A stretch of DNA of 64,000 nt from Geosiphon pyriformis (GCA_016748015.1 JAAOMT010000620.1:98940-162939); one strand, 5' to 3'; positions 49,891 through 62,630 are shown, numbered from the stretch's first letter. The notes: generated by a model from the letters alone, not told the origin. Numbers and translations are program-made.

Positions 49891-51313
49891 CCAGTCATTA
49901 ACAACTCAACAATATCGAATAAACGAATAACGAATATGGAATAAAACATTGATCACCAGATAACTGAAATTAAATTTCAGGGTTAGGTGGTGAGGAATTG
50001 ATGATTGTTAGTCTGTTATCCATGCCTTTTGCGGGAGTGGGTGGGGATAGTTTAGAAGTAAGAGGGCATAACCCAGCGTGGTTACCGAGGCATTTGTGAT
50101 GATTGACTAGCGAGTGACAGGTATTACTTTTGTAATACTAAGGGAGTTATTAAAATCTTCTTTGCTAAGATTCTTAATACCCTTGTATGTTGAAGCTCGC
50201 CATATTTGTCAATTATCTTTTCTATATCCATCTAGTCTATATAGGAATAAAACTTTATCAGTATATAACAAAGTTATCAGGGAAGGGTTTTTACAATGCC
50301 AAAATGGTTCACCCGTTGCCAATTTGATAAACTTTTGTTATTTACTGTTTATCGTTTAAGCCTATCGAAATTTAACTCAGAAATTTGAAATGATCGATAT
50401 AGAATATGTAAGAAACTTAATGTATAATAAAATAATATAATCAATACAAGTATTTTTAAATAAATAATAAAAAAATGCATAAAATGCTTTTTTACTGTAT
50501 AAAAAGAAAACTCTTTGCCCTTTCTATCGAAATATATTAATTTTATCAAGTTCGAATGAAAAATTTACCATTTTCGAGAAAAAATGACGGGTAAATGTAT
50601 ATGAAAAAAATCACATCTTTATTATAAATAAACAAAAATCAAAAGAATTTAAATGAGAGTCTGTTTTGAAAAAAACTTTAGAAATTAGGAATTTAAATGC
50701 AAGAATGGTTATTCCTTTGACAAATTTAACCGATTAATTTTAAAAAGAAAAAATTTTTTCATGTCAATATGAGGAAAATTGTTTCTTCCAAACAAATTTT
50801 TTCGTGTAAAAGATGGCAAAAACCAAAATAGACTGACGGAAAGATGTATTTGGAAAGCCTTATCGCTTTTATTCGGAATAAAGTGATATACCATACATAG
50901 CTTAAAATTCATATTTTACAGAAAAAAATCTTCAAATTTTTTTGGTTTGCGGATTTTGCTAATTGTTCCGGGAAAGAAAAAATTTCTTGACTTTATTATT
51001 CCTTTAAATTTTTTATTAATCTGCAATTTTCATATTCAAATATATTAAAGTTAATTGATTTGGAATTTTTTTTTACTTTAAGCAATTAATTTTTTTTGAT
51101 CAAATATAATTCATTTATACTTTTCAAATTACATGTAGTATTTTACCAGTTTCAATCGACAATATGAATCTACTAAGATTGCGTTTGGTTTAACCATTTT
51201 TGGTAAGTTTTGTGACGGTAAAAATGGAAACAGAATATTAGGTAAGTGGCTGAGCTTTAAAAACATTTTCTCGCGTATTAACTAATAGTTTTTTTTAAAA
51301 CTTGTCTTTGAAA
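49891..51313. other. Intergenic, no gene recognised
   Basis: 50.0-50.35 kb is GC-richer than average and has an 81-codon plus frame without family features. 50.35-51.3 kb is AT-rich. The last part probably includes the 5' end of the Tc1-like element, but no terminal inverted repeat could be matched. Confidence 0.4.
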
Positions 51314-51898
51314 TGCCGACTTCAAAGCAAGAAACGCAACGGCAAGTCGTATTACATTTTTGGAAGCAAGGAATAAGAAAGGCGAAAGAAATACAGAATA
51401 AAACGAATATACCCCTTTCTACAATCTATAATATCCTTGAAAAACTCAAAAAAAAAAGGAACAATAAAGCATGCGAGTGGTAATGGTCGGCCAAAGAAAG
51501 ATTACGGGATAGGTTTCTACGAAAAAGGAAAGACTAATTTATTCTGTTTGTTCAAATAATGAATGCTCAATTTTATATATTCTTCGTAACCACTTACCTG
51601 AAATTAGAGCAATCCTGGGGTATAATTGGCGATTCCAACAAGATAATGACCTCAAGCATACTAGCAAGCTTGCCAAAGAGTTTATTGCTGAGAATACAAC
51701 TGATTTGTTGGGGTGGCCATCTAATAGTCCCGACTTAAACCCAATAGAAAACCTTTGGGCTATTGTTAAAAAGAATGCCTCAAAATCGTAGTGAATTAAA
51801 GAAATTTATGGGGGAAGAGTGGCAAGATATTCCTGAATCTACCTTAATTGGGTTAGTAGGATCAATGAGGAAAGAATTTCCTATTAATTTTTTTTAAT
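51314..51898 (+). pseudogene. Tc1/mariner-like transposase, deleted and frameshifted
   Basis: ATG at 51,314. The N-terminal helix-turn-helix is recognisable (VVLHFWKQGIRKAKEIQ, then NIPLSTIYNILEKLKKK). One extra A in the following A-run shifts the frame; the other frame continues GTIKHASGNGRPKKDYG, the usual linker. The middle of the protein is missing. From about 51,630 the C-terminal DDE region resumes: FQQDNDLKHTSKLAKEFI with the second Asp, then WPSNSPDLNPIENLWAIVKK with the last acidic residue. The end reads ESTLIGLVGSMRKEF. Internal deletion plus frameshifts make it non-functional. Confidence 0.8.
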
Positions 51899-52302
51899 AA
51901 AATTATATGGTATTTGAATTTCTAATATTAGTTGTTTTATGTAATTTGATACATTAGTTAAGACATAGTAATTATTTTTATATTTCCAATTTTTTTCTTA
52001 CCAGACTGTATGTAATACATACAGTATTTGTTGGCATTTAGCAAAGTTTATTATTACAAAGACCTTTAGATCTCTTCAAAAATTTTTGTAAATATAAAAA
52101 ATCAATTATTCTATTAATTTATTCAGACGAGGATAAGAATTAAGAAAATATTTGGATAAATACAATATAACTTTAGTCTTTTTAAAGAGCTACTCTAATA
52201 AAATTTTAAAGTATTAAATTCGAAAAAAGTAAGTCTTCTAAACTTGAAAATTCTGTTGGAAGAGAAAAAAATACGGTTGATTCTGTACAAAAATTTGAAA
52301 GT
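51899..52302. other. Intergenic with a 19-bp palindrome
   Basis: Follows the Tc1-like remnant. CTGTATGTAATACATACAG at 52,006-52,024 is a perfect odd-centred palindrome and may mark the transposon end. The remaining sequence is AT-rich and leads into the 3' end of the lipase gene. Confidence 0.45.
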
Positions 52303-53138
52303 TTAACATCGCGTCCTTCCTCCCGGTGGCAGACAAGTTTTCCCCATTGTGATGTAGAAATATGGACCAGCATTCAATGCTGAATTATATTGAACTGGAG
52401 CATTTAAGCATTCCTAAATAAAAAAGGAAAGTAAATTAAGAAATTCGCATTGGGCCATTTAAAATTATATGTTCAGTATATATGATGCGACATACTTGAC
52501 TCTCATCAACAAAATTTCCACTGCCGTCAAACGCCCCAGGACAACTATACGTTTTTTTTGATTTAGGATCGATCCAATATTCTTTTTCATGATGTACCCA
52601 TCCTGTTGAACCTCTACTGGGACTATTCGCCACAGTATCTTTGCCATTTATCACACGATACAAGTCTGGAATTTCTTGATTAACATATTGAGCGATTCCT
52701 TTATTTCCGACACGTGGTTGACCATAGGTAAAAATCTGAATAGTTTTGGGCTTGAACTCTGATTTTAATATTAGCAGTACCGAAAATAATGCCAGGGCTG
52801 TGGGAAATTTAAATATTTTTAATCGTTTACCTGACTTTTATTCGTAAAAGTGATATTTAATTTGCTCAATAGAATTAAAAATAACATACCACCACCAGAA
52901 TTATGACCAGTCAATATCACATTTGTGTCAGAAGTAACACCTGCGGTGTTTTTAAAGAAGTTGGCTAAATTTTTCTTTCCAGAATTAACGGCAGCATAAA
53001 AGCCACGATGAACTTTGGCATTGGGTGCTAGGGGAAAATCGACCATTGCACTATCCTGAAAAAGGGCATTATCAGTTGCGTGAATGGCTCCTTGAAAAAT
53101 GATCACTAGTAATCCATTGAAATTATCTATGACTGCAG
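52303..53138 (-). pseudogene. Class 3 lipase, 5'-truncated, altered nucleophile elbow
   Basis: Three exons join in frame: 53,138-52,890, 52,797-52,496 and 52,413-52,303 (introns 92 and 82 nt, GTATGT...AG), 220 codons to TAA. Fungal class 3 lipase (alpha/beta hydrolase) motifs include VIIFQGAIHATDN, ALFQDSAMVDFPLAP and VHRGFYAAVN. The elbow reads GHNSGGALALF where the family has GHSLGGALA, so the catalytic Ser position is Asn. The rest of the machinery is present: YGQPRVGNKGIAQYVNQ, the catalytic Asp in RVINGKDTV and the catalytic His in GWVHHEKEYWI. The C-terminal Cys residues (SCPG, ECLN, TCLPPGG, RC) are typical of secreted forms. No 5' exon with start or signal peptide was found upstream, where the DNA is an AT desert. 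It is probably a truncated, inactive gene; an unrecognised first exon is possible. Confidence 0.75.
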
Positions 53139-55618
53139 CTATTAAAAGAAAGAGTATAAAACTTATTATTAATGATTTTTGAATAATACTTAGATAAAAA
53201 TAAAAATAATAAATTTATTTATTTGTAATTGCTTATATTGTAACATATATAATTTTTTTTAAAGAATTATATTTTATTAAAGTGTAAAAAATAACAATTA
53301 ATAATTTTAAAATTAATTGGTTATTAATTTATTTTTATTTTAAACTTAATAAAACGTTTTAACAAAATTACTTTAAATCTTTTATTATAATTATTATTAT
53401 TAATGTTATAATTATCAAAAGTATAAATTGTTTAACTTGAAAATAATTAAAATTTGAACTTTTATACAAAATAGTTTAAATCTTTTAAAAAAACGAGTTT
53501 AAAACTAAAATCAAATATATTTTTTTAAATCGAAAATAATAATACTAACGAACTTATATATAATAGAAAACAAAAAATATTTTATTTTTTTTAAAGAATT
53601 TAAAAAAAAAATCAAAAACCTACATATTATTATAAAACATTTATTAAAATAAAAATTGGTTATTTTTATATATATAATATTGAAAAAAAAAACAATTAGT
53701 ATTTATATTTGTATTTTAAGCTAGAAAAATATGATATTAACTTTTTTTATTTATTGAACATATATTTTTAAAGTAATTGATAAAATTATTAAAATCTGTT
53801 AATTTGTAATTATTAACTTTAAAAACTTAATTTTAGCTAATTTAGCTCTTAATTATTAATTTTTATAAAAAAAACAATATTAAAATCTTTTCTTTTTTGA
53901 ATTAAAAAGAAATTATTGTTTTAAAAAATTAGTTTTACACTGAAAATTCTAAAATTATATTTTTACAAAATATAACTCTTTAATTTTTTAATAAATCTAA
54001 TAAAACAATTATTTCGGGTGGCTGATCACGTGTGGTTTCTGTGCGATACAAGTCTAATGTATGATTATGAATTCGTACGGGATTAGTTTATGGTTGTACC
54101 AAATTTTAAGCAATAAAAATTAAAAAATTATATTTCTTTTTAATCAAAATATTAATATTAAACTCCAAATTTTAATAATTTGAGAACCTAAAATTAGTAA
54201 ACAATAAAAATTAATTCCTGAGAAATTAATATTGAGTAAATTCAGAATTTTAAATATTAAAACCCAATTTAAAAATCTTATTTAAACTGATATTTGATAA
54301 TTCAAAAATAATAATTCATAAAATTAGTATAAAATCAAAAAGAAAATAAAAAGTATCAAAAACAAAAAAAGCTTCTAATAATAATTTGTTCTAGTAGATA
54401 TATATTAATTTGAATAATAATAAAAAATTTAATAAAGATTTTTAACAGAGCAAATACAATTAGTTTAGACAAATTTCAAGTAATATTGACAAATTTGAAA
54501 CAATTAAAATAAAATTCAAATAGTTCAAAAAATAAATTTGTAAAAATTCACTAAAATTCACATTTATCCTCAAAAATTAATTAAATTAAAAAGAACATAA
54601 TATTTTATAATAAATTATGATTTTAAATTAAATTTTAAATTAACTAAATATCTTCAAAATTTTTACCGGTGAAAGTTATTCAAATAAATAAATAAATAAA
54701 TAAAAAACAAATGTTTATTATATTTAAATTAAATTATTTAAGGCAAATTTTAAGCATATATATATACAATTAATTAAATTTACAAATTATTTTACAATAA
54801 TAAAAATCAGTCAAAATTTTATTATCATTATAACATAAAATAATAACATATTTAATGAAATTAAAAAAAATAAACATTTAAAAACTTTTAGTAATATTAT
54901 ATATATTTATATAATAAAAATATAAATTTTTGTAAATTAATAAAATTTCTTAGGATTTATAAGATTGAAAAATATGATAATAATATAATTATAAATATTA
55001 ATACTTTAAGATAATATAGTTTTAATTAACTTAATAATTAGTTATAATTACAAAATTATATTAAGAGTAAGCGAAAATAATAATAATATATTGTATATTT
55101 TATTAAATTTAAATATACATAATTTTTTTATTTAATACTGTAATTTTTTACAGTTGGTTAAATATTTTCATTATAATTTTATATTAGATTCTTTAAAGTC
55201 TAATTTATTATTTAAAAAGGGTTTTATTTAAATTTTAATATATTTTTTTAAAAGCAATTTTTTATTTGTTTTTTATGATAAAAAATTGTATTTTGAATGA
55301 TTAAATTCAGTATAATTAAGTTTTTTAAATATTTTAAATATTGATTATATATTTTTAAAAAAGAATTATAATTTTTGCAAATTCTAAATTAGTTGACTGT
55401 TTATTTTATTGAAAAAAATCATTTAATACATTTTTTTATTATTTTATAAATATATAATTTTTTTGTAAATATCATTCTTGTAATATGAAATAGCCAAAAA
55501 GATTGGTAAAGAGTTTATTCAATTTTGATTAAATAGATCATTTTCTTTTTTTTTATTGATACGTAAATAAAGTGTTTTAGTAAAAACTCCCAATCTTCAA
55601 TGTCTAAAATTATAGAGT
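53139..55618. other. AT desert with one GC-richer island
   Basis: Almost pure A/T except about 54,015-54,105, where GGGTGGCTGATCACGTGTGG and following bases are much GC-richer. That island has some resemblance to the 3' tail of the LINE (GAGTGGCTAGCCACATGTAG). No gene was seen. Confidence 0.5.
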
Positions 55619-55884
55619 TTGTTTTGTTTGCATCATAAATACATGCATGCATTTATTGAATCTTTTTGTATTAAAAGATACCAAGTATGCAATCATTTTA
55701 ACAAAATACAAAGATGTTTGTGCTATGCTTCGGAAATCAATGTAAACGGATTAGATCGACAGGAAAAGCTAGACAAATTTTTTCGAAAAATTGTATTAGG
55801 TTTGAAAAAAAATTCATGATGTTGAATATACTCATACTGGGAATATTTTTTTGGGGGAAGGAAGGAGGGGTAGATTGCTTGCAC

Positions 55885-56130
55885 ACATAATTCAGATGTA
55901 ATTGCAATCAGTGAGTTTGGAATTAGTAAATCAGCAAATTATAATTCATTAGCCACAAATATAATAACAATTTATGGAGTTCTCCCTTATGTAGCTCCTG
56001 AGATTCTTGAAGGTCAAACATGCACTTCTGCATCTGATATTTACGCTTTGATATAGTGATAAATGAAATAGCCTCAGGTTATCCTCCTTTTCGTAACTGT
56101 GATTATGATCTTGCTACTCTACATCACGAT
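55885..56130 (+). pseudogene. Protein kinase C-lobe fragment, frameshifted
   Basis: The frame reads NSDVIAISEFGISKSANYNS (EFG where DFG is expected), then a plausible activation segment ending in GVLPYVAPEILEGQTC and SASDIYAL. A frameshift or small deletion follows, after which NEIASGYPPFRNCDYDLATL continues in another frame and then meets stops. N-lobe and catalytic loop are not recognisable upstream; the 66-codon frame at 55,619-55,819 has no kinase features. A degenerate tail may extend to about 56.35 kb. It is non-functional. Confidence 0.75.
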
Positions 56131-56349
56131 ATTGTCGATAATACGGAAGCGGCCGAATCTGAATAGTGTCGAAAAAGTTTTTTGAGTAGTTTCAAGAGAA
56201 TTAGATCAGGAATAGTATACAAAATCAAAGTTAAAATGGGATATAAAAGTTAATGACCCATTTAAAACAGCTAATCATCAGTGGACAAAAGTAAAACTCA
56301 CAAATGGGTGGATATTAGACCAAAAAGAAAGGGCTTTGGAGCAAGTTAA

Positions 56350-57096
56350 TAACTTTTTTCTCTACTTCTCTTATTGCTAGCTTTGATCTTAATTAATTCA
56401 TATTTTTGGCAGTACATGTTTTTTTGAACTAAAATTAAAAAAGATTTACTTTAGAAATGTTTAATTTGTCATTATTTCTTTTGAGAATATCAATTTACAT
56501 TTTATAGATAAAACTACGATAATGCTAGTTAATAAATAATATTGAGGGCATTCAAAACGTCATTTTAAAAGGTATTTTTTACTTTGTGACTTTTTTTTGA
56601 AAAGTTGCTAGAAAAAAATATATTATAATTTTTTAAAATTCAAAAGGTAACAAGTCTTTCCGCATGCTCAAAAAAAAACTTGCACAACATATTTCTGCAT
56701 CTTTAACCAATATAAAATTTGGGCTTTACACAAATTTCGTATTTTCTTGGAGATATAATAAGTTCTAAATTAGGAATAGGTTCTAAAGGAATTTTTTTTT
56801 TACCGTGTCTAGTACTATTACAAGTATCCTGGCTACGTATACACTTTGATCATCATCATCATCTGGAGAAAATATAAATTTATTTGGAAACGGGCTTAAC
56901 CCTATTTGGATCCCTAAAAGGTTCTCGAATAGGGGTTTGAATTAAAGTTTCAAAATTGATGATGATGATGCACTCGTTTTAAGAACTGATATTTACTGCT
57001 TGATGATGAAATTAGGATGCACCATATTGTAAACAGACTGGGGCATTTTTTGTATAAAGCGCCATATCATTATAAGTTTTGCTCATCGTTAAAAAT

Positions 57097-57130
<34 letters not shown>

Positions 57131-58500
57131 ATTTATGAATACATTTTGAGCAAAATTTTTAATTAAACCAAAACAGAGAAGCCTCGTCAAAATTAAATGG
57201 TAAGATGATGAGATTGTGGGTGAAAAATTTTTGGCTCGGTAACTAGAAAAACATCCAAACAATAATATCAGCATAAATATTCATTTATAGAGAGATTTTA
57301 TAGAAGTGATTTCCGAAACATCAATTGCACATGTGACAAGTATCCTCATCTTTATATAGGAGTCTAGCAATATGACGTATCGTGATTGATTTAACTGATC
57401 TTTTTCTTCATCTTTTGTTTTAATCTTAGATTTAAAAAAGTGCATGAAACCTAATATAGAAAAAAACAAAACTTTTAACCTTAAAACTAATAGTTTCATC
57501 AAAGGTTTATATTTAAATTTTATAAAATTTTTGAGATTGATTTCTATTTTAAAATGTATAAGAAATAGAATATTTTTTTAAAAAAACCATAAATTATAAT
57601 GATGAAGTTATTTATAAAATATAAAAAAAGAACAAGAGTCAAATTACGTTTCAATCATTTGAAAAAAAAAATTAAAAGTTTATTTACACACAAAATATTT
57701 TATATTTTATCAAATAAAAAATTTTAAAATTTAATTTTGAACTTTTTAATTTAATATTTCTCAAGTGATTTATAATTGACATTATTTAAAATTTAAAAAA
57801 TTATTATTAATATTAATTTTTTTAATAAAACTCATTAAAAACAAAAACTTCATCATACTTTTATCTAGGATCAAAATTGAATTAATTAATTACTGATTTT
57901 TCTAATCACCTAATAATTAATTCAATCAATTTAATCAATTATTAACAACGATGATGACGGACAAAAGATACTTACAAAACATTCAAATCCTTCAACTCTA
58001 GTTTTTTCTTTCTTGTAGCTCCAATATTTAATTTAGGAAATCTTTTTTTGATCAAAAAATTTTATTCGTAAAAAAAAAAAAAGAAAAAAGAAGGTAAATA
58101 TTGTAGCCGCTGCAAATCAAACATAAAAACTCATCTTTCCTATATAGTACATTTTCTTTGTTTCTGCTGCTTTTTCCATTTCACTTTAATCTATTTTTAA
58201 TTAAACATCATCAAATAAAAATATAAATAAATATATAAATAAAAGAAAAAAAAGTATCACAAAAAGACCAAATTTGACGGTAACAACTTTGCAAATATTT
58301 TTCACTAAACAAGAAGCTTTGATTATTGATGATGTGGCAAAATTTTTTCAAAGACTTTTAAATAATCTTTTTAAACGAATAAACAAAAAACATATATATA
58401 TTTTTCTTTATTTTTTTTTGATGATGGTACTTATATAACTTTTAATAATAATATGCGGTGAACCAAGCTTTTAAAAAGTTTTAATCTCTTGTGTTTATAT
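56350..58500. other. Gene-free stretch with microsatellite
   Basis: Contains a (CT)n run at about 57,101-57,129, an inverted pair of CATCATCATCATC (about 56,850) and GATGATGATGATG (about 56,960), and AT-rich sequence. No supportable gene. Confidence 0.5.
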
Positions 58501-59600
58501 TTACCAAAATCTCATCTAAAAAGAACTATGCCACAATCAGAGATTTGGAACCATTTACCAGCCAGTTCAGCCAAAAAGTAAAAATTTTCGAAACAATCAC
58601 CCAGGAAACAATAAGTAACAACACATTCAGCTAAAAATCCAAAATAATAATAATAATAATAATATTTAATCTAGCCTCATAACAAATAAAATGCTAAAAA
58701 AAGTAATTTAAAGAAGAGCCTCATAACAAAAGACATAAGTGAGAGCCTCATCAAAACAATTAAATATACACACACACACACACACATACACACATACATA
58801 TACACACACACATACACACACCCCATTTTCACCATACAAAACCTAAGAAGCCCGATAAAATATTTATAAATATTATTGAAACGCGCGACATATTCATCAA
58901 GAATCACCTTGGTCATCATCTCTTTGTTCAATTCTCTCACAAAATCTACACAATATTCACAATACAAATAAGAAGGCCTGACAAATATAAACAAGGGCCA
59001 CATATAAACAAAATTCCTGCCTTTGAGGCTTGAACCTTCCTGGTTAAAATCGTTTTTCGTTTCCCTGTATAACACCCACCCACCCACCCACCCACCCAAC
59101 CAACCAATCAACCCAATCAACCAACCAACCACCCCTCTCAACAGTTGAGGGTCCTAATTTTGATATACTAACCATAATTGTAATAAAAATTTGGTGTGTG
59201 ATGATTAAAAAAAACATCAAAATAATAAAAAATTTGTATCACAAATTTTTTACCCATTCATCCGTACCCAAATCTGATAAATGGTCAAACATAAAATTCA
59301 AGAAAAACCGAGCGGCCATCAATGATTTACGATACGTCACACCGTAATACTCCGGTTCTCCTTGATGGTAGATCCTTCATGCAACACTGCATTTAAAAAA
59401 AAGTAGATCAAATTACACAAAATCGTCTTGAAAAAATAAAAAATTGAAATCGTCGAGTCATCGCGTTTGTAAAAAAGATCATAAACATCCAATTTATATG
59501 ACAAATCATTCCGTAATTCCCCCAATGTTACAAATAAGTTATAAATAATATTAGATTGTTTTTGGTACAGATTCATGACTGGTTCCCCTCTCTGTCTCTC
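58500..59600 (-). other. Possible unidentified multi-exon gene
   Basis: Several protein-like segments occur in order on the minus strand. At 59.59-59.42 kb: EPVMNLYQKQSN, LGELRNDLSYKLDVYDLFYK. At about 59.37-59.23 kb: GEPEYYGVTYRKSLMAARFF and NFMFDHLSDLGTDEW. At 59.03-58.83 kb: RPSYLYCEYCVDFVRELNKE and DEYVARFNNIYKYFIG. At about 58.63-58.50 kb: YCFLGDCFENFYFLAELAGK, with a possible acceptor before it. Base composition is higher in GC than the flanks. I could not connect the pieces with convincing introns and recognise no family. Microsatellites ((CA)n, (CCCA)n, (CT)n) lie between and beside them, so they may be fragments. Confidence 0.35.
58765..59105. repeat. (CA)n and (CCCA)n microsatellites
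   Basis: An interrupted (CA)n run at about 58,768-58,820, and a (CCCA)n/(CCAA)n run at about 59,071-59,130. The minus-strand frame through the second (Gly/Trp-rich) is a repeat artefact. Confidence 0.8.
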
Positions 59601-59639
59601 TCTCTCTCTCTCCCTCTGCCTCTCTCCTTGAATTTCCAA

Positions 59640-60134
59640 TCTCCCTGATCAGATACTCCGACGATGATTATCATAATAGTGACGGGTACATGATTGATAC
59701 CCTTTTGATATCTGGTTTGATTTTTAGGTTCTACATGACCATGATGTTCACTCGCGGTCTCTCTTACAAACTCGACCTTTTTTGATTTATCTCATGTACG
59801 ACGTACAAAATGGGAAATTAAGGAATTTTCCAAATGGTTAAAAATTTGATATTATTTTTTAATATAAAATTATCAAGTTTAAACCCAATGTAATGGTAAT
59901 TTTAATCCCAATCATTAGAATTGATCCTGAAATTCCCAAACATAAATTCAGAACTAAAAATTTTTGACGCAAAGTATATAAGAATAACAATAATAATAAT
60001 AATAATAATAATAAAATAATAATAATAACAATAATAATAATAATAATCATAATAAAAACCTCAACAAAAACCGCAACAACAAACACCACCAACAACAACA
60101 ACAACAAACAACAACAACAACAGCAGCAACAACG

Positions 60135-60171
<37 letters not shown>

Positions 60172-60474
60172 AAAACAATAACAATAATAACAACAACAAA
60201 ACAAAAATAACAATTGTTAAAAAGTTTGTTTTTGTGAACATCCACAAAAATATCAAATAATAAATATTTGTATTTGTATTTGTATTTATGTGCGGGGGGG
60301 AGGAGAAATTTTAATTCTCTAAATATCACAACGGCGGCAAATATTTTTAGATTTCTTTGAACATGATATCGTTCTCTTTGAAATTTCTTCTCGTTCCCTC
60401 ACTTTAATAATCTCTTTCATAATCATCCAAATCTTTCAAAGTATTTCATTTATACATCTTTTTCCAACAATAAC

Positions 60475-60510
<36 letters not shown>

Positions 60511-60567
60511 TGCTACTTATTTTATCATTATTCTTTTCCAATATATCTATTTCGATTTTCAAACTTT
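59640..60567. other. Upstream region of the Sel1 gene with trinucleotide runs
   Basis: 59,988-60,050 is (AAT)n, 60,060-60,200 is (AAC)n mixed with CAG and CGA triplets, and 60,479-60,515 is (ACT)n. The poly-Cys and poly-Val minus frames across these runs are artefacts. About 60.34-60.56 kb is the pyrimidine-rich presumed 5' UTR and promoter of the Sel1 gene. Confidence 0.55.
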
Positions 60568-61725
60568 ATGAAAATGAATTTTATCTTTGAAAATCCCACG
60601 AAATCAACCTTCTTTTTCACTCATAATAGCACTGATACCAATAATAATAATAATGTCAATAATTATCAGATAACCAACCCATTACCACCACCACCACTAC
60701 AACATTATCATGTTCGAAATCATTTATATCAACATCAAATTCATAATCATATTGATCAATATCATTATAATTCCGTAATCAAAACCAATACCAACACCAA
60801 CACCAACACCAATACCAATACTAATACTACTACTACTACCACTACTACTACCACCACCACCACCACCAACACCACCAACACCCTAACTCCAACCCCATCA
60901 TTTACACCTCTCAAACAAAAAACCCAGGAATTTTTATACCTTTTCCTTCAACTATTTCAATCATCGACTCGTATCTCCGGCGCAGACCATCAAATCTCTC
61001 AACTGTTAATTAACTTTTCAATTTCTCAAAATATTTCACCTACCCAGACATTTTATCTCATTATCACTCAAAAGAATCGTCCTGAATTTGCTACCGTACT
61101 CGGCTATCTTTTACAATACGGAATCGGTACGAGACCCGATGATTTTCTTGCCTTCTCTTTTTACAATCAAGCAGCTAAGCAAGGAAATCCGACGGCACAA
61201 GCAAGATTGGCTTATTGTTTTCGTGAAGGAATTGGAACGTATCCAGATTCAATCAAAGCATTTCATTGGTTCGAGAAATCGGCATTTGCTGGGAATTTTC
61301 ATGCCCAAGTGAATTTAGCATGTGCTTATGAAAACGGGAATGGGTGTCGAGTTAACAAACGAAAAGCTCTATCTTGGTATAAGAGTGCTGCCGAGTTTGG
61401 AGAGCCAAGAATTCAATATGAATTAGCGAGGCGATTAATGTACGAAACGACGCCTGAAATAAGAAATCAACGAAAGGCCGTTATTTGGTTTTCCAAGAGC
61501 GCTCAAACTGGAACCACGATCGAGTCCGAAGAAGAGTTGGCAAAAGCTTATATAACGGGTGCGGGGTTGAATAAGGACGTACATCTGGCTATTAGGCTCG
61601 TCTGTAAATATAAACAGAAAAATCATATGTTAAATAACAACGACGACGTCACCATGACGAATCAACAAACTAATGGTTTGGAAAAGATTTTAAGAGATAT
61701 ATTTGAAAACGTTTGTCCTTTTTAG
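60568..61725 (+). CDS. Sel1-repeat protein, single exon
   Basis: A complete 385-residue ORF from a true ATG (MKMNF). Residues 1-110 are low complexity: Asn/His/Gln-rich, then NT and poly-Thr runs. From about residue 120 a helical segment (QEFLYLFLQLFQSS) leads into about four Sel1 (TPR-like) repeats: GYLLQYGIGTRPDDFLAFSF, AYCFREGIGTYPDSIKAFHW, ACAYENGNGCRVNKRKALSW and a diverged ARRLMYETTPEIRNQRKAVI, then AKAYITGAGLNKDVHLAIRL. Sel1 solenoids act as adaptors in signalling or ER-associated complexes; the partner here is unknown. No signal peptide or membrane helix. Unlike the array at 5-7.6 kb this gene is intact, and its repeats are diverged from one another, consistent with an older, conserved gene. 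Confidence 0.85.
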   Translation: MKMNFIFENPTKSTFFFTHNSTDTNNNNNVNNYQITNPLPPPPLQHYHVRNHLYQHQIHNHIDQYHYNSVIKTNTNTNTNTNTNTNTTTTTTTTTTTTTTNTTNTLTPTPSFTPLKQKTQEFLYLFLQLFQSSTRISGADHQISQLLINFSISQNISPTQTFYLIITQKNRPEFATVLGYLLQYGIGTRPDDFLAFSFYNQAAKQGNPTAQARLAYCFREGIGTYPDSIKAFHWFEKSAFAGNFHAQVNLACAYENGNGCRVNKRKALSWYKSAAEFGEPRIQYELARRLMYETTPEIRNQRKAVIWFSKSAQTGTTIESEEELAKAYITGAGLNKDVHLAIRLVCKYKQKNHMLNNNDDVTMTNQQTNGLEKILRDIFENVCPF

Positions 61726-62592
61726 AATAATTTGATTCTGGTAAATCATTTGAAGTGATCGAGATTTCGGTTCAGCTGTTTAGAAAAGAAATTGGACAAT
61801 TTTATTGCCTAGCATCAAGTATCCGAAAAAAAGAATTTTACGGTACCTAAAATATTTTGAGTTGACAATTTAAAAAAAATTCACTCTTTTCATGAAATTC
61901 TTGGGCTACTAATCATCCATTGCACTATATTTCCTCCTCCGAATGTTCACAGTATCTTTATAAGATTTCCTTTTAAACTCAAATACCCTCCACACATTAT
62001 CTTTTACATCAATGTAATAAATATGTATCTAAGTGTATTAGTAAAATTTGTGTCTTGTTCATTGTATTATTACGAAATTTCAAATTCCCATTTCCCTTCT
62101 GCTCTGTTCTCTTATGTTCTGAAATATTAAAAATAAAAATTTAGTTCTGTTTTTTTTAAAAAAAATTTTTTTTTTCAAAGGAATTATCATGTAATTAAAA
62201 TTTAGAAAGCTTTGAAAAGATTAAAAATATGAAAATTATGTTATCCCATCAAGAGATAGACTGAGAGAGATATATTAACATCTTAAAAAGATTTTTAATT
62301 CATATATACATGCTTTTTCCAATTCAAACAAATAAAAGTTGATCGAAATGTTCAATTTCTTAATAGGTATATTTACAAATTAAAACGGGATACATTTGTA
62401 ATTTACAATTAAAAATTTTTGTAGTCTAATGTATCCCATGATGCATAATTCTTTAAATTCAATTAAAATCTTTTGTAAAAATGTTGTTTTCACTTTTAAA
62501 CTTATCGTATTATTAAGAAAGATAAATAAATTAAATGCAAATTTTTTCAAAGCTTAAACAATGAAAAATAAATATAAAAATCTAAATCTGTC

Positions 62593-62630
<38 letters not shown>

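Noticed and set aside
51130-52024. Terminal inverted repeats for the Tc1-like remnant
   Set aside because: The right end near 52,006 is suggestive, but no matching left end could be found by eye.
58677-59141. Gly/Trp-rich N-terminus as a membrane domain
   Set aside because: It is the translation of a (CCCA)n/(CCAA)n microsatellite.
59859-60329. Minus ORFs rich in Cys, Val and Leu
   Set aside because: They are translations of (AAT)n and (AAC)n microsatellites in different frames.
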